Assembly (NCBI GenBank): GCA_902492895.1
Contig: CABUNG010000001.1
Span: 186,001-250,000, forward strand
Direction: 5' to 3'
DNA: 64,000 bases
Source of the DNA: an uncultured Oscillospiraceae bacterium
GTDB taxonomy: Bacteria > Bacillota > Clostridia > Oscillospirales > Acutalibacteraceae
Part shown: positions 53,198 to 60,840 of the stretch, one piece after another
How the letters are laid out: each line of letters opens with the position of its first letter
Numbering within the stretch: position 1 is the first letter of the stretch
The notes under the pieces: model-generated
The model's database searches: none
What the model was told of the DNA's origin: nothing
The model's input: only the letters and a program-made list of their open reading frames with translations
Translations under genes and position numbers: made by a program

Positions 53198-53219
53198 GTC
53201 ATTGCTGAAATTCTATCAT

Positions 53220-53248
53220 TTTACAGATGGGTTTGCAAGCCGTATACT
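53220..53248 (+). promoter_or_regulatory. Promoter of the chrA pair
   Basis: TTTACA and TATACT with a 17-base spacer, 28 bases before the first chrA ATG. Confidence 0.7.
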
Positions 53249-53276
53249 GTTTTAAGAAGAAAAGGGGATTGGAGCT

Positions 53277-53840
53277 ATGAAAAAAGGCCGGCTTTGTCTG
53301 TGGCTGTTCGGGATCAATTTGCTCATCAGCGCCTTTGCCTTCGGCGGAGGGTATGTGGTGGTGCCGATGATCCGCAAATATTTTGTTACGCGCAAGGGGC
53401 TGTTCTCCGAAGATGATCTCGTCGGGATGGCCGCTGTCGCCCAGTCCTCCCCCGGAGCGATTGCCATGAATCTGGCCGCGCTGGCCGGATACCGGACGGC
53501 GGGCGTTGTCGGGAGCGTCGTCAGCTGCGTGGCGGGGGTGCTGCCTCCGCTGCTGCTTCTGTCGGTGATCTCGATGTTTTATACGGTGTTCAGCCAGAAT
53601 GTCCTGATCGCGGCCATTCTCAAGGGGATGCAGGCGGGGGTGGCGGCGCTGATCGTGGATGTAGTGGTGGATCTATGCCGGGCGGTGCTCAAAGACCGTT
53701 CCCCCTTGCTCACCGCCATGATCCCGGCCGCCTTTCTGGCGAGCTTTGTTCTTGGGATCAACGTCGCCTTGATCCTGGTGGCCGCTTGCCTGCTTTGCAT
53801 CGGCCGGGCATTCTGGATGAAAAGGCAGGTGAAAAACTGA
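53277..53840 (+). CDS. Chromate transporter family protein, first half
   Basis: 187 residues with about five to six membrane helices. The CHR-domain signature is AFAFGGGYVVVPMI plus MAAVAQSSPGAIAMNLAALAGYRTAG. In Firmicutes the ChrA transporter is often split into two such half-size proteins forming a heterodimer. True chromate export is known for few; the physiological substrate may be another oxyanion. TGATG overlap with the second half. Confidence 0.9.
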   Translation: MKKGRLCLWLFGINLLISAFAFGGGYVVVPMIRKYFVTRKGLFSEDDLVGMAAVAQSSPGAIAMNLAALAGYRTAGVVGSVVSCVAGVLPPLLLLSVISMFYTVFSQNVLIAAILKGMQAGVAALIVDVVVDLCRAVLKDRSPLLTAMIPAAFLASFVLGINVALILVAACLLCIGRAFWMKRQVKN

Positions 53841-54403
53841 TGCAGAGCCTGTGGCAGCTGTTTCTGGCATTTTTACAGATCGGTCTGTTCAGCATCGGGG
53901 GCGGTTACGCCGTCATTCCTGCTATTCAGCAGCAGGTGGTGAACACTTACGGCTGGATCAGTCAGCAGACCTTCACCGATATCATCACCATTTCCCAGAT
54001 GACGCCGGGCCCTCTTGCGGTCAATACGTCCACCTTCGTCGGCATCCGGATCGCAGGGATTCCCGGGGCGATTGTGGCCACGGTCGGCTGTATTTTGGCG
54101 GGGGTTACGATTTCCCTGCTGCTGTACGCCTTTTTCCAAAAGCACAGCGAATCGGTCTACGCGGCGGAGGTCCTGCGGGGGCTCAAAGCGACGTCGGTCG
54201 GGCTGATCATGGGGGCGGCGGCCACCATCCTGATGCTGACCTTCTTCGGTACCTCCGTTTTTTCCGCCGTTTCCGCAGTGGAGTGGCCGGCGGTGGTCGT
54301 GTGCGGCGTCTCTCTATTTGTGCTCCGCAAGTGGAAGGCGAACCCCATCCTGCTGCTGATCGCCGCGGGGGCAGTGGGCGCCCTGGTGTATGGATTTCGC
54401 TGA
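53840..54403 (+). CDS. Chromate transporter family protein, second half
   Basis: 187 residues. CHR domain IGLFSIGGGYAVIPAIQQQVV and ITISQMTPGPLAVNTSTFVGIRIAGIPGA. It pairs with the preceding protein. The start codon shares its A with the stop codon of the first half, so the two are made in equal amounts. Confidence 0.9.
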   Translation: MQSLWQLFLAFLQIGLFSIGGGYAVIPAIQQQVVNTYGWISQQTFTDIITISQMTPGPLAVNTSTFVGIRIAGIPGAIVATVGCILAGVTISLLLYAFFQKHSESVYAAEVLRGLKATSVGLIMGAAATILMLTFFGTSVFSAVSAVEWPAVVVCGVSLFVLRKWKANPILLLIAAGAVGALVYGFR

Positions 54404-54405
54404 AA

Positions 54406-54439
54406 AACCCCCTTGCAGGCAGCCGGCTGCAAGGGGGTT
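54406..54439 (+). terminator. Terminator of the chrA pair
   Basis: AACCCCCTTGCAG/CTGCAAGGGGGTT, a 13-bp perfect stem starting 2 bases after the stop, with an A5 run in front and a poor T-tract. Confidence 0.7.
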
Positions 54440-54628
54440 ACGTTATGCCGCACGAGCAGGCGGACGCGGGGGTGGAAGACACCCGACCCGATCGTACGGC
54501 ATCTCGATTCAGGCCGCGCAGCGGTACACCGCGGTATGGACTCCGGAATCTCCGGCAACCGCGAGTGGAAACGGCGTATCCTTCGTGTTAGAATGAATAG
54601 GACGGCTAAAAAGGAACATTTGAGGGGG

Positions 54629-55349
54629 ATGGATACGCTGGATGTGGGAATGCCGACTTTGATAGAGTTGCCAGAGCTGGAGGATTGTGCAGGACTGTGC
54701 CGGGAACAGGGGCTGCCGTTTCTGGAGCTCATAAAAAATACGGGATTGATTACACGATTCACCTGGATGACAAATTAAACCCAGTGACTTCAAACCACAT
54801 GTGGCGGAGGCATATACCCAAACCGTGCGAGTCACCATTGCGATTGCCAAGAGGCTGCAGATACCGGTTTTGAACAAGCATTTATCCGGGGGTGTATGTT
54901 ACGCTCCCCGACATAAGGGCGTATCTAGAGCATATGAGGACCAGTATCGGCTGAACATGGTCCGTTTTCGAGAGGAATGCGAAAGGAATGTCGGCCGAGC
55001 CCCGATTCAAAATTGTGTGGATTACAACGGATATACGGCGTTTCAGAGGTGGCCGATCGAGATACTGCTCAAAAGCCCCGTCTTTGCGCGGACGTTTGAT
55101 ATGGGGCACAATCACAGCATGGGGGACGCGGATGAGCCGATCATCGAGATCCATCAAGATAAACTGTGCCACTTTCATTTTCACGACGCCGTAGGCATAC
55201 AAAATCGTCTTGTACTTGTTGAGATAGATATGCCGTGGTATCTGCACGTGGCGAATCAACGCGAAGACCGGATCGTTCTCGAAACAAAAACGGTGGAGGG
55301 TCTGCGCCAATCGGTCCGGTGGATCCGCCATTTCCGGTCTAGTCTGTAA
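54629..55349 (+). pseudogene. Frameshifted sugar-phosphate isomerase/epimerase-like gene
   Basis: Three frames join to one TIM-barrel isomerase. They read MDTLDVGMPTLIELPELEDC... (from 54629), then KKYGIDYTIHLDDKLNP (about 54735-54785), then AEAYTQTVRVTIAIAKRLQIPVLNKHL... to the stop at 55349. Between the first and second pieces the expected beta-strand segment of about 15-20 residues is missing. Two frameshifts plus a deletion mean the gene is broken. Metal-site segments (CVDYNG, FDMGHNHSM, HFHFHD) remain in the last piece, which might still be translated from 54801. Confidence 0.7.
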
Positions 55350-55378
55350 ATGGCGGATGAGGTGCAGGGCGTTGCCGT

Positions 55379-56260
55379 TCAATTCTTATCGTACCGGCAG
55401 GCCCGGCCGCTCTTGATGAACCCCGCCGCTTCATACAGGCCTATAGCCGGTTTATTGCCGATCCCGGTATCCACATAGGCATACCGATAGCCCTGATCCC
55501 GCATCGCGCACAGGCCGCGGATCACGCAGTTTTTCAGAATTCCCCGCCGGCGGTAGGGTTCCAAACAGGCGACCGGGTTGAGCATAACGGTCCGGCTCTC
55601 CGGATCCATCCACCAGGACAGATACGCGGCGAGAGCGCCGGTATGGGGATCCCGCACCACCTCGTCCCGAACATAACGGGCGTCGGAGGCGCGACGGTAG
55701 GATTGGAACATCGCCTTTGTGACCGGCGATCCGGTCGGTAGGGCGGCAAACATGATCCGATCCTCTATATCGCGGTCCTTCAGCAGATCCGGGATAAAGG
55801 GATCGATCGGCGCCGAGACGCGCCTATAGCGGGCGAGTGGGCAGACCGCTTGGAAGCGGCTTTCCGAGGCTTGGACATATCCGCGCCGGAGGAGTGCGCC
55901 GATTAGGCCGGTTTCGGTATCGTTTTCTTCTGTCGAGAGTGGGCCGTCCGATGAAAAAGCGGCCTCGACCGCCTCCAAGGCGTCTGCCGCCAAACCGTCC
56001 GGGACGGAAGGGAGAAGGGCCAGATGAAACGAGCGTTCATCTTCATACAGTAGGGCGTACCCGATGGCTCGTCCGCTCTCGGATACGAGATAGGCATAAC
56101 GAAAAAAGTCGACGGCACCCCCGCCGAAGAAGTAGCGGTCCACGCCGAGGCCGCCCTGATGAAAATGCCAGACAGCCGGGTTGGCGGCACAAAGGACGCT
56201 TTCGATGTGCCGCACGGTCTGGTATCCGGTTTCATCCCGGATGGCTGTCAGTCGGATCAA
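55379..56260 (-). CDS. GNAT-family N-acetyltransferase
   Basis: 293 residues. The C-terminal GNAT fold shows VMLNPVACLEPYRRRGILKNCVIRGLCAMRDQGYRYAYVDTGIGNKPAIGLYEAAGF, the acetyl-CoA pyrophosphate loop being RRRGI. The N-terminal half may be a second, degenerate acetyltransferase domain (SESGRAIGYALLYEDERSFHLALLP). The substrate is unknown. TTG 56260 sits 8 bases from AGGAGG; an ATG at 56278 overlaps the preceding gene and precedes the ribosome site. Confidence 0.82.
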   Translation of the reverse strand: MIRLTAIRDETGYQTVRHIESVLCAANPAVWHFHQGGLGVDRYFFGGGAVDFFRYAYLVSESGRAIGYALLYEDERSFHLALLPSVPDGLAADALEAVEAAFSSDGPLSTEENDTETGLIGALLRRGYVQASESRFQAVCPLARYRRVSAPIDPFIPDLLKDRDIEDRIMFAALPTGSPVTKAMFQSYRRASDARYVRDEVVRDPHTGALAAYLSWWMDPESRTVMLNPVACLEPYRRRGILKNCVIRGLCAMRDQGYRYAYVDTGIGNKPAIGLYEAAGFIKSGRACRYDKN

Positions 56261-56274
56261 GCGGACTCCTCCTC

Positions 56275-57687
56275 TCATGTGTGCAGACGAAGCCCCTTGG
56301 GGTATCGGTTTTTAAGACGGCCGCCCGATGTCTTGCCGAATCCCGTGACGATTCCGGACGCGGCGACGGCCGTCCAGCCGGAACAGCCCGGCGCGTCGAT
56401 TTCCTCTCCCCGCAGGAAGGCGTACAGCCGGGGATCGTCCGGCGGCAGGTCGAGAAGATGCCGGCAATCCGCCGCCCGCGCGGCCATGAACAAGCCGTGT
56501 CCGGGCTCGAGCCGGGTGGCTCCCCGGCCCGTCACCAGAATGTCCGCGGCGGCAGGACCTGCACCGAGGATCGGCAGCCCCCGCAGGTCCGGGAGACCCG
56601 GCGGAAGCAGCCGTACGGTTTTGCCGAACGCGGCAAAGGTGCCTTTGGGTGAATTTGAGAAACACTCTTCGTATAATTTTTGAGCCGATATACGAATGGT
56701 ATCGCATTTTGGCTTGTCATATAACGGCCGGGAGGGGACAGGGCCCTCTTCCCGCCGGAGCAGCGCGAGAAAATGCCCCTCCCCGCCGTCCTGAGGCAGT
56801 ATGCGGCGGCACCGTTCAAAGGGGATGCCGTCGAAAGGCTCTTCCCCCGGCAGGGAAAATGGGGCCAGCGCCGATACGGGAAATCCCGGCCTTCCGAAGT
56901 CCGCGTGGCCGAGATCCGCCAGGGAGAAATCGGGATGCTCCCGCAAAAAAGCGCCGATCGTCCCCTCGTTTTCCTCGGGCGCGAAGGTGCAGGTGGAGTA
57001 GAGCAGGCGGCCCCCCGGACGGACCAGGCGGGCGGCCTCGCGCAGAATGTTCCGCTGGCGTTTCGCGCACAAACGGATGTTATCGAGACTCCACTGCTCC
57101 AAAGCGGCCGGCTCCTTGCGGAACATCCCTTCCCCGGAACAGGGGGCGTCCACCAGCACGCCGTCGAATACAGGCCCCAGCCTATCCGCAAGAAGAGCGG
57201 GCTCGGCGCTGGACACGACGGCGTTTGGCACGCCGCAGCGTTCGATGTTCTGCAGGAGGATTTGGGCGCGGGCGCCTACGATCTCGTTGGCCCACAACAG
57301 ACCTTGCCCATCCAGCGCCGCGGCGATGCCGGTCGACTTTCCCCCCGGGGCGGCGCACAGGTCGAGAATCCACTCGCCGGGACGGGGGAAAAGGACGGTG
57401 GCCGGCGCCATGGCGGAGGGCTCCTGCATATAATAGGCGCCCGCATGATGGAGCGGATCGGCCCCCGCTTTCCATTCTCCCTGAATCTCGAAACCGCAGG
57501 GAGAAAAAGGGACGGGAGTCAAGGCTTCGGGAAAAAGAGCGCGGAAGGTTTCGATGGGGCATTTGAGCGTGTTCACCCGCAATCCCCGATGGAGCGGCGA
57601 CGTCAGAGCCGCGTAGAAGGCGGGGGCCTCCTTTTCGAGAAGGCGGTCCATCCGCCGCCGGAACTCGTCCGGTAATGATTCTGTCAT
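56275..57687 (-). CDS. RsmF/NOP2-family rRNA cytosine-C5 methyltransferase
   Basis: 470 residues. The SAM-dependent methyltransferase core has ILDLCAAPGGKSTGIAA, GVLVDAPCSGEGMFRK (catalytic-cycle Cys) and LLYSTCTFAPEENEG (nucleophile Cys). A C-terminal RsmF-type RNA-binding tail (FAAFGKTVRLLPPGLPDLRGLPIL...) follows. It methylates 16S rRNA or a tRNA cytosine. ATG 57687 is 8 bases from AGGAGG. It is followed immediately by the GNAT gene. Confidence 0.93.
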   Translation of the reverse strand: MTESLPDEFRRRMDRLLEKEAPAFYAALTSPLHRGLRVNTLKCPIETFRALFPEALTPVPFSPCGFEIQGEWKAGADPLHHAGAYYMQEPSAMAPATVLFPRPGEWILDLCAAPGGKSTGIAAALDGQGLLWANEIVGARAQILLQNIERCGVPNAVVSSAEPALLADRLGPVFDGVLVDAPCSGEGMFRKEPAALEQWSLDNIRLCAKRQRNILREAARLVRPGGRLLYSTCTFAPEENEGTIGAFLREHPDFSLADLGHADFGRPGFPVSALAPFSLPGEEPFDGIPFERCRRILPQDGGEGHFLALLRREEGPVPSRPLYDKPKCDTIRISAQKLYEECFSNSPKGTFAAFGKTVRLLPPGLPDLRGLPILGAGPAAADILVTGRGATRLEPGHGLFMAARAADCRHLLDLPPDDPRLYAFLRGEEIDAPGCSGWTAVAASGIVTGFGKTSGGRLKNRYPKGLRLHT

Positions 57688-57769
57688 CCTTGCCGCCTCC
57701 TTGCTGTACATCTCATTATAGAAGGAGGGCCCCCGCCTTGTCAAATGGCTTGAGCTGGCGGTGAAATGA

Positions 57770-57804
57770 AAGGGAGGAGGCATTTGCAAAATGCCTCCTC
57801 CCTT
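57770..57804 (-). terminator. Terminator of the rsgA-like gene
   Basis: AAGGGAGGAGGCATTT and its complement form a 16-bp stem between the rsgA-like gene and the methyltransferase gene. On the minus strand it is followed by CATTTC only, so termination may be partial. Confidence 0.7.
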
Positions 57805-57854
57805 GTATAATCAACCGGGCCGACCTGTCCGGACCACATCCTCGCCGCGGCGTT

Positions 57855-59285
57855 TCAGCGCCGCGTTCCGGCCGGCGCGCTTGGATTCGGGGAAATTCCG
57901 GCCGGCGGTCCGCCGCAGCTCCATAGCGGGAACGGGGGTTCCGCCAGGGGCTTCACCGCGATAGACATCAGCAGGGCGGGGTTATCGTCCGCCGCGATGC
58001 GGTTCGAATGCAGGACGCCGCACGAGCGGCAGCGGTGAATAACGGCCCATTCCCCGTTTTTTCGGACCCAGACACCGATGGGATCCATGATGCCCCGGCA
58101 GAGAGAAGCCCGGTCGCCGGGCTTGTTGTCGACGTGCAGGCTGGACAGGCACTGCGGGCAGTGGTTGCGGTGCTGGCTTCCGGCCTCTTCCGGGACGACA
58201 ACGGTTCCGCAGACCTTGCAGGTGAAGCTTTCGAGGCAGGGATCGTGCTGGTAATCCGGCAGCCGAGTTTGCCGCTGCATTTTGACGATGTCCTTGCGCC
58301 ATTGCTGTTTTTCCCGCTGATAGGCGGCCTTGTCGTCGGCGTACCGCGCTTCCGCGCGCAGACGCAGATAGCTTTCCCACCGCTCTTGGGAGAGTTCGCC
58401 CCTGCGGATCGCGTCGGTTACGGCGCATCCGGGTTCGCTTTGGTGGCGGCAATCGCGGAACTTGCAGTTACCGAGGATGTCCTCGACATCCGCAAAGCTC
58501 TGCCCAAGTCCGTCGCGGACGTCCCACATCCCCAGTTCCCGCATGCCGGGGGTGTCGATGACCAGCACGCCGCTGTCGAGCCGGAGCAGCTGCCGGTGGG
58601 TGGTGGTATGCCGGCCACGGCCATCCTTTTCCCGGATAGGCCCTGTTGCCATCACCTCTTGGCCCGCCAGGGCGTTGATCAGACTCGACTTTCCGACGCC
58701 CGACGGGCCGAGAAAGACAATCGTTTTTCCCGGTTTCAGGTAAGTCCCCAGCGAATCGAGTCCCTCTCCCGTGTGGGCGCTGACCGCGAATACCCCCGTA
58801 CCCGCGGCCAGTTTTTCGGCTTCGCGGAGCACGGCGGCATCCGCCGGTCCGGCGTCGGCTTTGGTCAGGAGAACCGCCGGGACGGCACCGGACTGCCACG
58901 CCAGCGTCAGATAGCGTTCCAGCTGGCGCGGGTTCGGTCCGGGGACGAGGGGCTGCAGGATGAACACATAGTCGAAATTGGCCGCGACCGCCTGTTCCTC
59001 GCGGCCGGAGGAGGACGGATCGAGCCGGGAAAAGACCGTTCGGCGCGGCAGGGTTTTGATGATGAGGCTGTCGCCGTGTTCCTGCCGGTCCAGCAGGACA
59101 AAATCCCCTGCGGTCGGCAGACATCCGCCTGCGCGATAGGAAGCGGACTTCAGGCGTGCATGACCGAAGCCTTGGTCGCAGACGATTTCAAAGCGGTCGC
59201 GGTGGACCGCCGTAATGCGGGCAGGGATGCCGGCCTGGATCTCGGGCTGAAGGCCGGGATGGAATCCATAGGTTTCGATGGACAT
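57855..59285 (-). CDS. RsgA-like ribosome-associated GTPase fused to an RNHCP domain
   Basis: 476 residues. Residues about 1-345 are RsgA, with an OB fold, a circularly permuted GTPase (G4 LLTKADA, G1 FLGPSGVGKSS, G3 VIDTPGM) and a zinc motif (CKFRDCRHQSEPGC). RsgA checks 30S maturation. Residues about 365-470 are an added RNHCP zinc-ribbon domain (FTCKVCG, QHRNHCPQCLSSLHVD, GDRASLCRGIM, HRCRSCGVLHSNRIAADDNP), normally a separate small protein. ATG 59285 is 9 bases from GGAGG. The long leader carries an upstream ORF and two terminators. A housekeeping rsgA may exist elsewhere. Confidence 0.9.
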   Translation of the reverse strand: MSIETYGFHPGLQPEIQAGIPARITAVHRDRFEIVCDQGFGHARLKSASYRAGGCLPTAGDFVLLDRQEHGDSLIIKTLPRRTVFSRLDPSSSGREEQAVAANFDYVFILQPLVPGPNPRQLERYLTLAWQSGAVPAVLLTKADAGPADAAVLREAEKLAAGTGVFAVSAHTGEGLDSLGTYLKPGKTIVFLGPSGVGKSSLINALAGQEVMATGPIREKDGRGRHTTTHRQLLRLDSGVLVIDTPGMRELGMWDVRDGLGQSFADVEDILGNCKFRDCRHQSEPGCAVTDAIRRGELSQERWESYLRLRAEARYADDKAAYQREKQQWRKDIVKMQRQTRLPDYQHDPCLESFTCKVCGTVVVPEEAGSQHRNHCPQCLSSLHVDNKPGDRASLCRGIMDPIGVWVRKNGEWAVIHRCRSCGVLHSNRIAADDNPALLMSIAVKPLAEPPFPLWSCGGPPAGISPNPSAPAGTRR

Positions 59286-59371
59286 GATGAGATACCTCCG
59301 AATACAGTGCAAAGTTTGAATACGTTGTCATGTGAAAATCTCCTTTCTATCCGGCTGTTTTAAAAAAGACG

Positions 59372-59418
59372 CAAAAATCCCGCGGAAACAGAGCCTTTCC
59401 GTCTGTCTCCGCGGGATC
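59372..59418 (-). terminator. Leader terminator 2 upstream of the rsgA-like gene
   Basis: On the minus strand GATCCCGCGGAGACAGA pairs with TCTGTTTCCGCGGGAT (one mismatch) around a 9-base loop and is followed by TTTTTG, then a further TTTTTT. It lies between the leader ORF and the GTPase gene, so it must be read through for expression. Confidence 0.85.
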
Positions 59419-59450
59419 TGTCCGCCGTGCCGCTTTTGAAAAATGGGTAC

Positions 59451-59474
59451 AAAAAAAGACACGCCAAACGTGTC
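59451..59474 (-). terminator. Leader terminator 1 upstream of the rsgA-like gene
   Basis: GACACG-TTTGG-CGTGTC followed by TTTTTTTG on the minus strand. Short stem but excellent T-tract. Confidence 0.75.
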
Positions 59475-59589
59475 CTGCATGCGTATGTCTACGCGACAGT
59501 ATTCACGAAAGGTGCTCCGGACGGTGCAAAAGCAAGGGGCCAATCCAGAAAATTCGTCCGCGCTTCGGCTCCGTTCCGCGTATTCGGTT

Positions 59590-59625
59590 TTAGAAAACAG
59601 CCACCTTGAAAACAACCTCCGACAT
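59590..59625 (-). CDS. 11-residue leader peptide upstream of the rsgA-like gene
   Basis: MSEVVFKVAVF and a TAA stop, with AAAGGAG 8 bases before ATG 59625. It sits about 42 bases after the predicted transcription start and about 115 bases before terminator 1. This layout (promoter, short ORF with a strong ribosome site, terminators, gene for a ribosome factor) is that of ribosome-stalling attenuators. The peptide itself is not one I recognise. Confidence 0.6.
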   Translation of the reverse strand: MSEVVFKVAVF

Positions 59626-59673
59626 ACACACAGCTCCTTTTCTATTCCAACCACGTGGAATACAACTGATGAC

Positions 59674-59702
59674 AGCATACACGAACCGGCGGAAAAAAGC
59701 AA
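59674..59702 (-). promoter_or_regulatory. Promoter of the rsgA leader transcript
   Basis: On the minus strand TTGCTT and TATGCT are separated by 17 bases. It lies directly after the terminator of the upstream gene. Confidence 0.6.
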
Positions 59703-59718
59703 GAGGAAAATTCGGGTT

Positions 59719-59751
59719 CCCCATCGGCCGCCCGTTGGACCGCCGATGGGG
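59719..59751 (-). terminator. Terminator of the effector-binding-domain gene
   Basis: CCCCATCGGC/GCCGATGGGG stem, followed on the minus strand by AACCCGAATTTTCC. Confidence 0.6.
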
Positions 59752-59810
59752 TTCAGCCGAGCAGGGGGCGACGGAAACCGCCCGTTTCCGTCCGCGCAGG
59801 TTCGATGCGG

Positions 59811-60314
59811 TCACTGGACGAAATGCACATAATCCAAGATCACGCAGCCGTTTTCATCCGGCGTCGTATACCGCGGACAGGTGCAGTTCTCAAAGGCCCA
59901 TACCGCGCCGTTTTTGTCCGGCATAATCTGCAGGCCGGCCTCCCCGAGCTTTTGTGCACAGGCACCCGTCAGGGCGTGCGTGGCTCCTTCCTCGCCGTAG
60001 ATCCAGCAGACGCCGAGATGGGAGGCGGGAAAATCGACGGAAAGAAGTCCGTCCGGGGCCTGCACATCCGGCGGGGCCATCATCCCGATCCAATACTCGA
60101 AGGGCTGATCCCCGCACCGCCGTTCGAGACCGATATACCCACCGCCGTCTTTCCATAAGCGGCGAATCGGATCAACACCGCCCATGGCGCTTTCGATGGT
60201 ATCGAACCAGCCGTTTGCGAACCAGTCCCCCCAATGTCCGAAATCAGGGTATCTCTTCCCGATAAACCGCAAGGCCGGTACGGCTTCCCTGTATACTTTC
60301 AAGATCTCTGCCAT
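59811..60314 (-). CDS. AraC effector-binding/GyrI-like domain protein
   Basis: 167 residues, a stand-alone effector-binding (GyrI-like/SHOCT-family SOUL) fold. The N-terminal VYREAVPALRFIGKRYPD strand-loop and the GVCWIYGEEGATHALTGACAQKLGEAGL core resemble the ligand-binding half of AraC/Rob regulators without a DNA-binding part. GFxDW-type Trp-rich stretch: HWGDWFANGWFDTIE. It may bind a small molecule or inhibit gyrase as GyrI does; not provable here. ATG 60314 is 7 bases from AGGAGG. Confidence 0.75.
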   Translation of the reverse strand: MAEILKVYREAVPALRFIGKRYPDFGHWGDWFANGWFDTIESAMGGVDPIRRLWKDGGGYIGLERRCGDQPFEYWIGMMAPPDVQAPDGLLSVDFPASHLGVCWIYGEEGATHALTGACAQKLGEAGLQIMPDKNGAVWAFENCTCPRYTTPDENGCVILDYVHFVQ

Positions 60315-60410
60315 TCGGGCCCCTCCTGTCTAGGTGTTTTTTCCATTGTAGCATGAATGGCCAACATCGGCAAATGCCGAGCGGACAGAAGAATCCGGAA
60401 CGAACGGAAT

Positions 60411-60442
60411 AACAAGGTGAGCCCCGGCGGGTTCACCCTGTT
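60411..60442 (-). terminator. Terminator of the GHKL/GIY-YIG operon
   Basis: AACAGGGTGAACCC/GGGCTCACCTTGTT (minus strand) with a 4-base GCCG loop; the stem itself ends in TTGTT. Confidence 0.75.
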
Positions 60443-60456
60443 ATGGCATGCGAGGG

Positions 60457-60840
60457 TCAGCTTGCTTGGTCCGAAGGTATAACCATTCTCATGTCGCGGC
60501 CGAACTGACAATACGGACACCGGAGCTTTTCCCCCGCCGGAGAATCGGGATGAATCCGATTGAAAAGGACCACGCCGTTGTTTCTGCAGTCATGCCACCA
60601 CTTCGATTCCGTCTCAAACGCTTCTTTCCTGTCTTTTGCATATCGAAAGATGAAGTAAGAGCAATCGTAGAGATATTCGTGCGTGAGAAGCCTGGTCTGC
60701 ACACAATAGTCGGAGCGTCCGACATATTGGAAAACAAATCGGCCGTCCACTATATGTCCGAGAACGTATACGCCGGGACGATGCTTTTCGACAACCTCGC
60801 GGATGACATCCGGTGTCATGCGGAAAGGCGTTGCCTCCAT
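60457..60840 (-). CDS. GIY-YIG nuclease-like protein
   Basis: 127 residues. A GIY-YIG pattern is visible: G-V-Y at 23-25 (RPGVYVLG), Y-V-G at 39-41 (FQYVGRSD), Arg at 50 (QTRLL) and the metal-site Glu region near 74-78 (RKEAFETESKWWHDC). A single CxxC (RCPYCQFGR) near the C-terminus suggests a half zinc site. The ATG follows the TAA of the GHKL gene without a gap, and GGGAGG lies within that gene, so the two proteins are made together. Nuclease activity is predicted, not shown. Confidence 0.7.
   Translation of the reverse strand: MEATPFRMTPDVIREVVEKHRPGVYVLGHIVDGRFVFQYVGRSDYCVQTRLLTHEYLYDCSYFIFRYAKDRKEAFETESKWWHDCRNNGVVLFNRIHPDSPAGEKLRCPYCQFGRDMRMVIPSDQAS

Noticed and set aside
53277..54403. 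A single chrA broken by a frameshift
   Set aside because: Each half is a complete CHR domain with its own start, and TGATG coupling is the normal arrangement of half-size ChrA pairs.
59328..59702. 124-codon minus-strand frame across the rsgA leader
   Set aside because: It overlaps two terminators and the better supported 11-codon leader ORF, has no ribosome site and no family resemblance.
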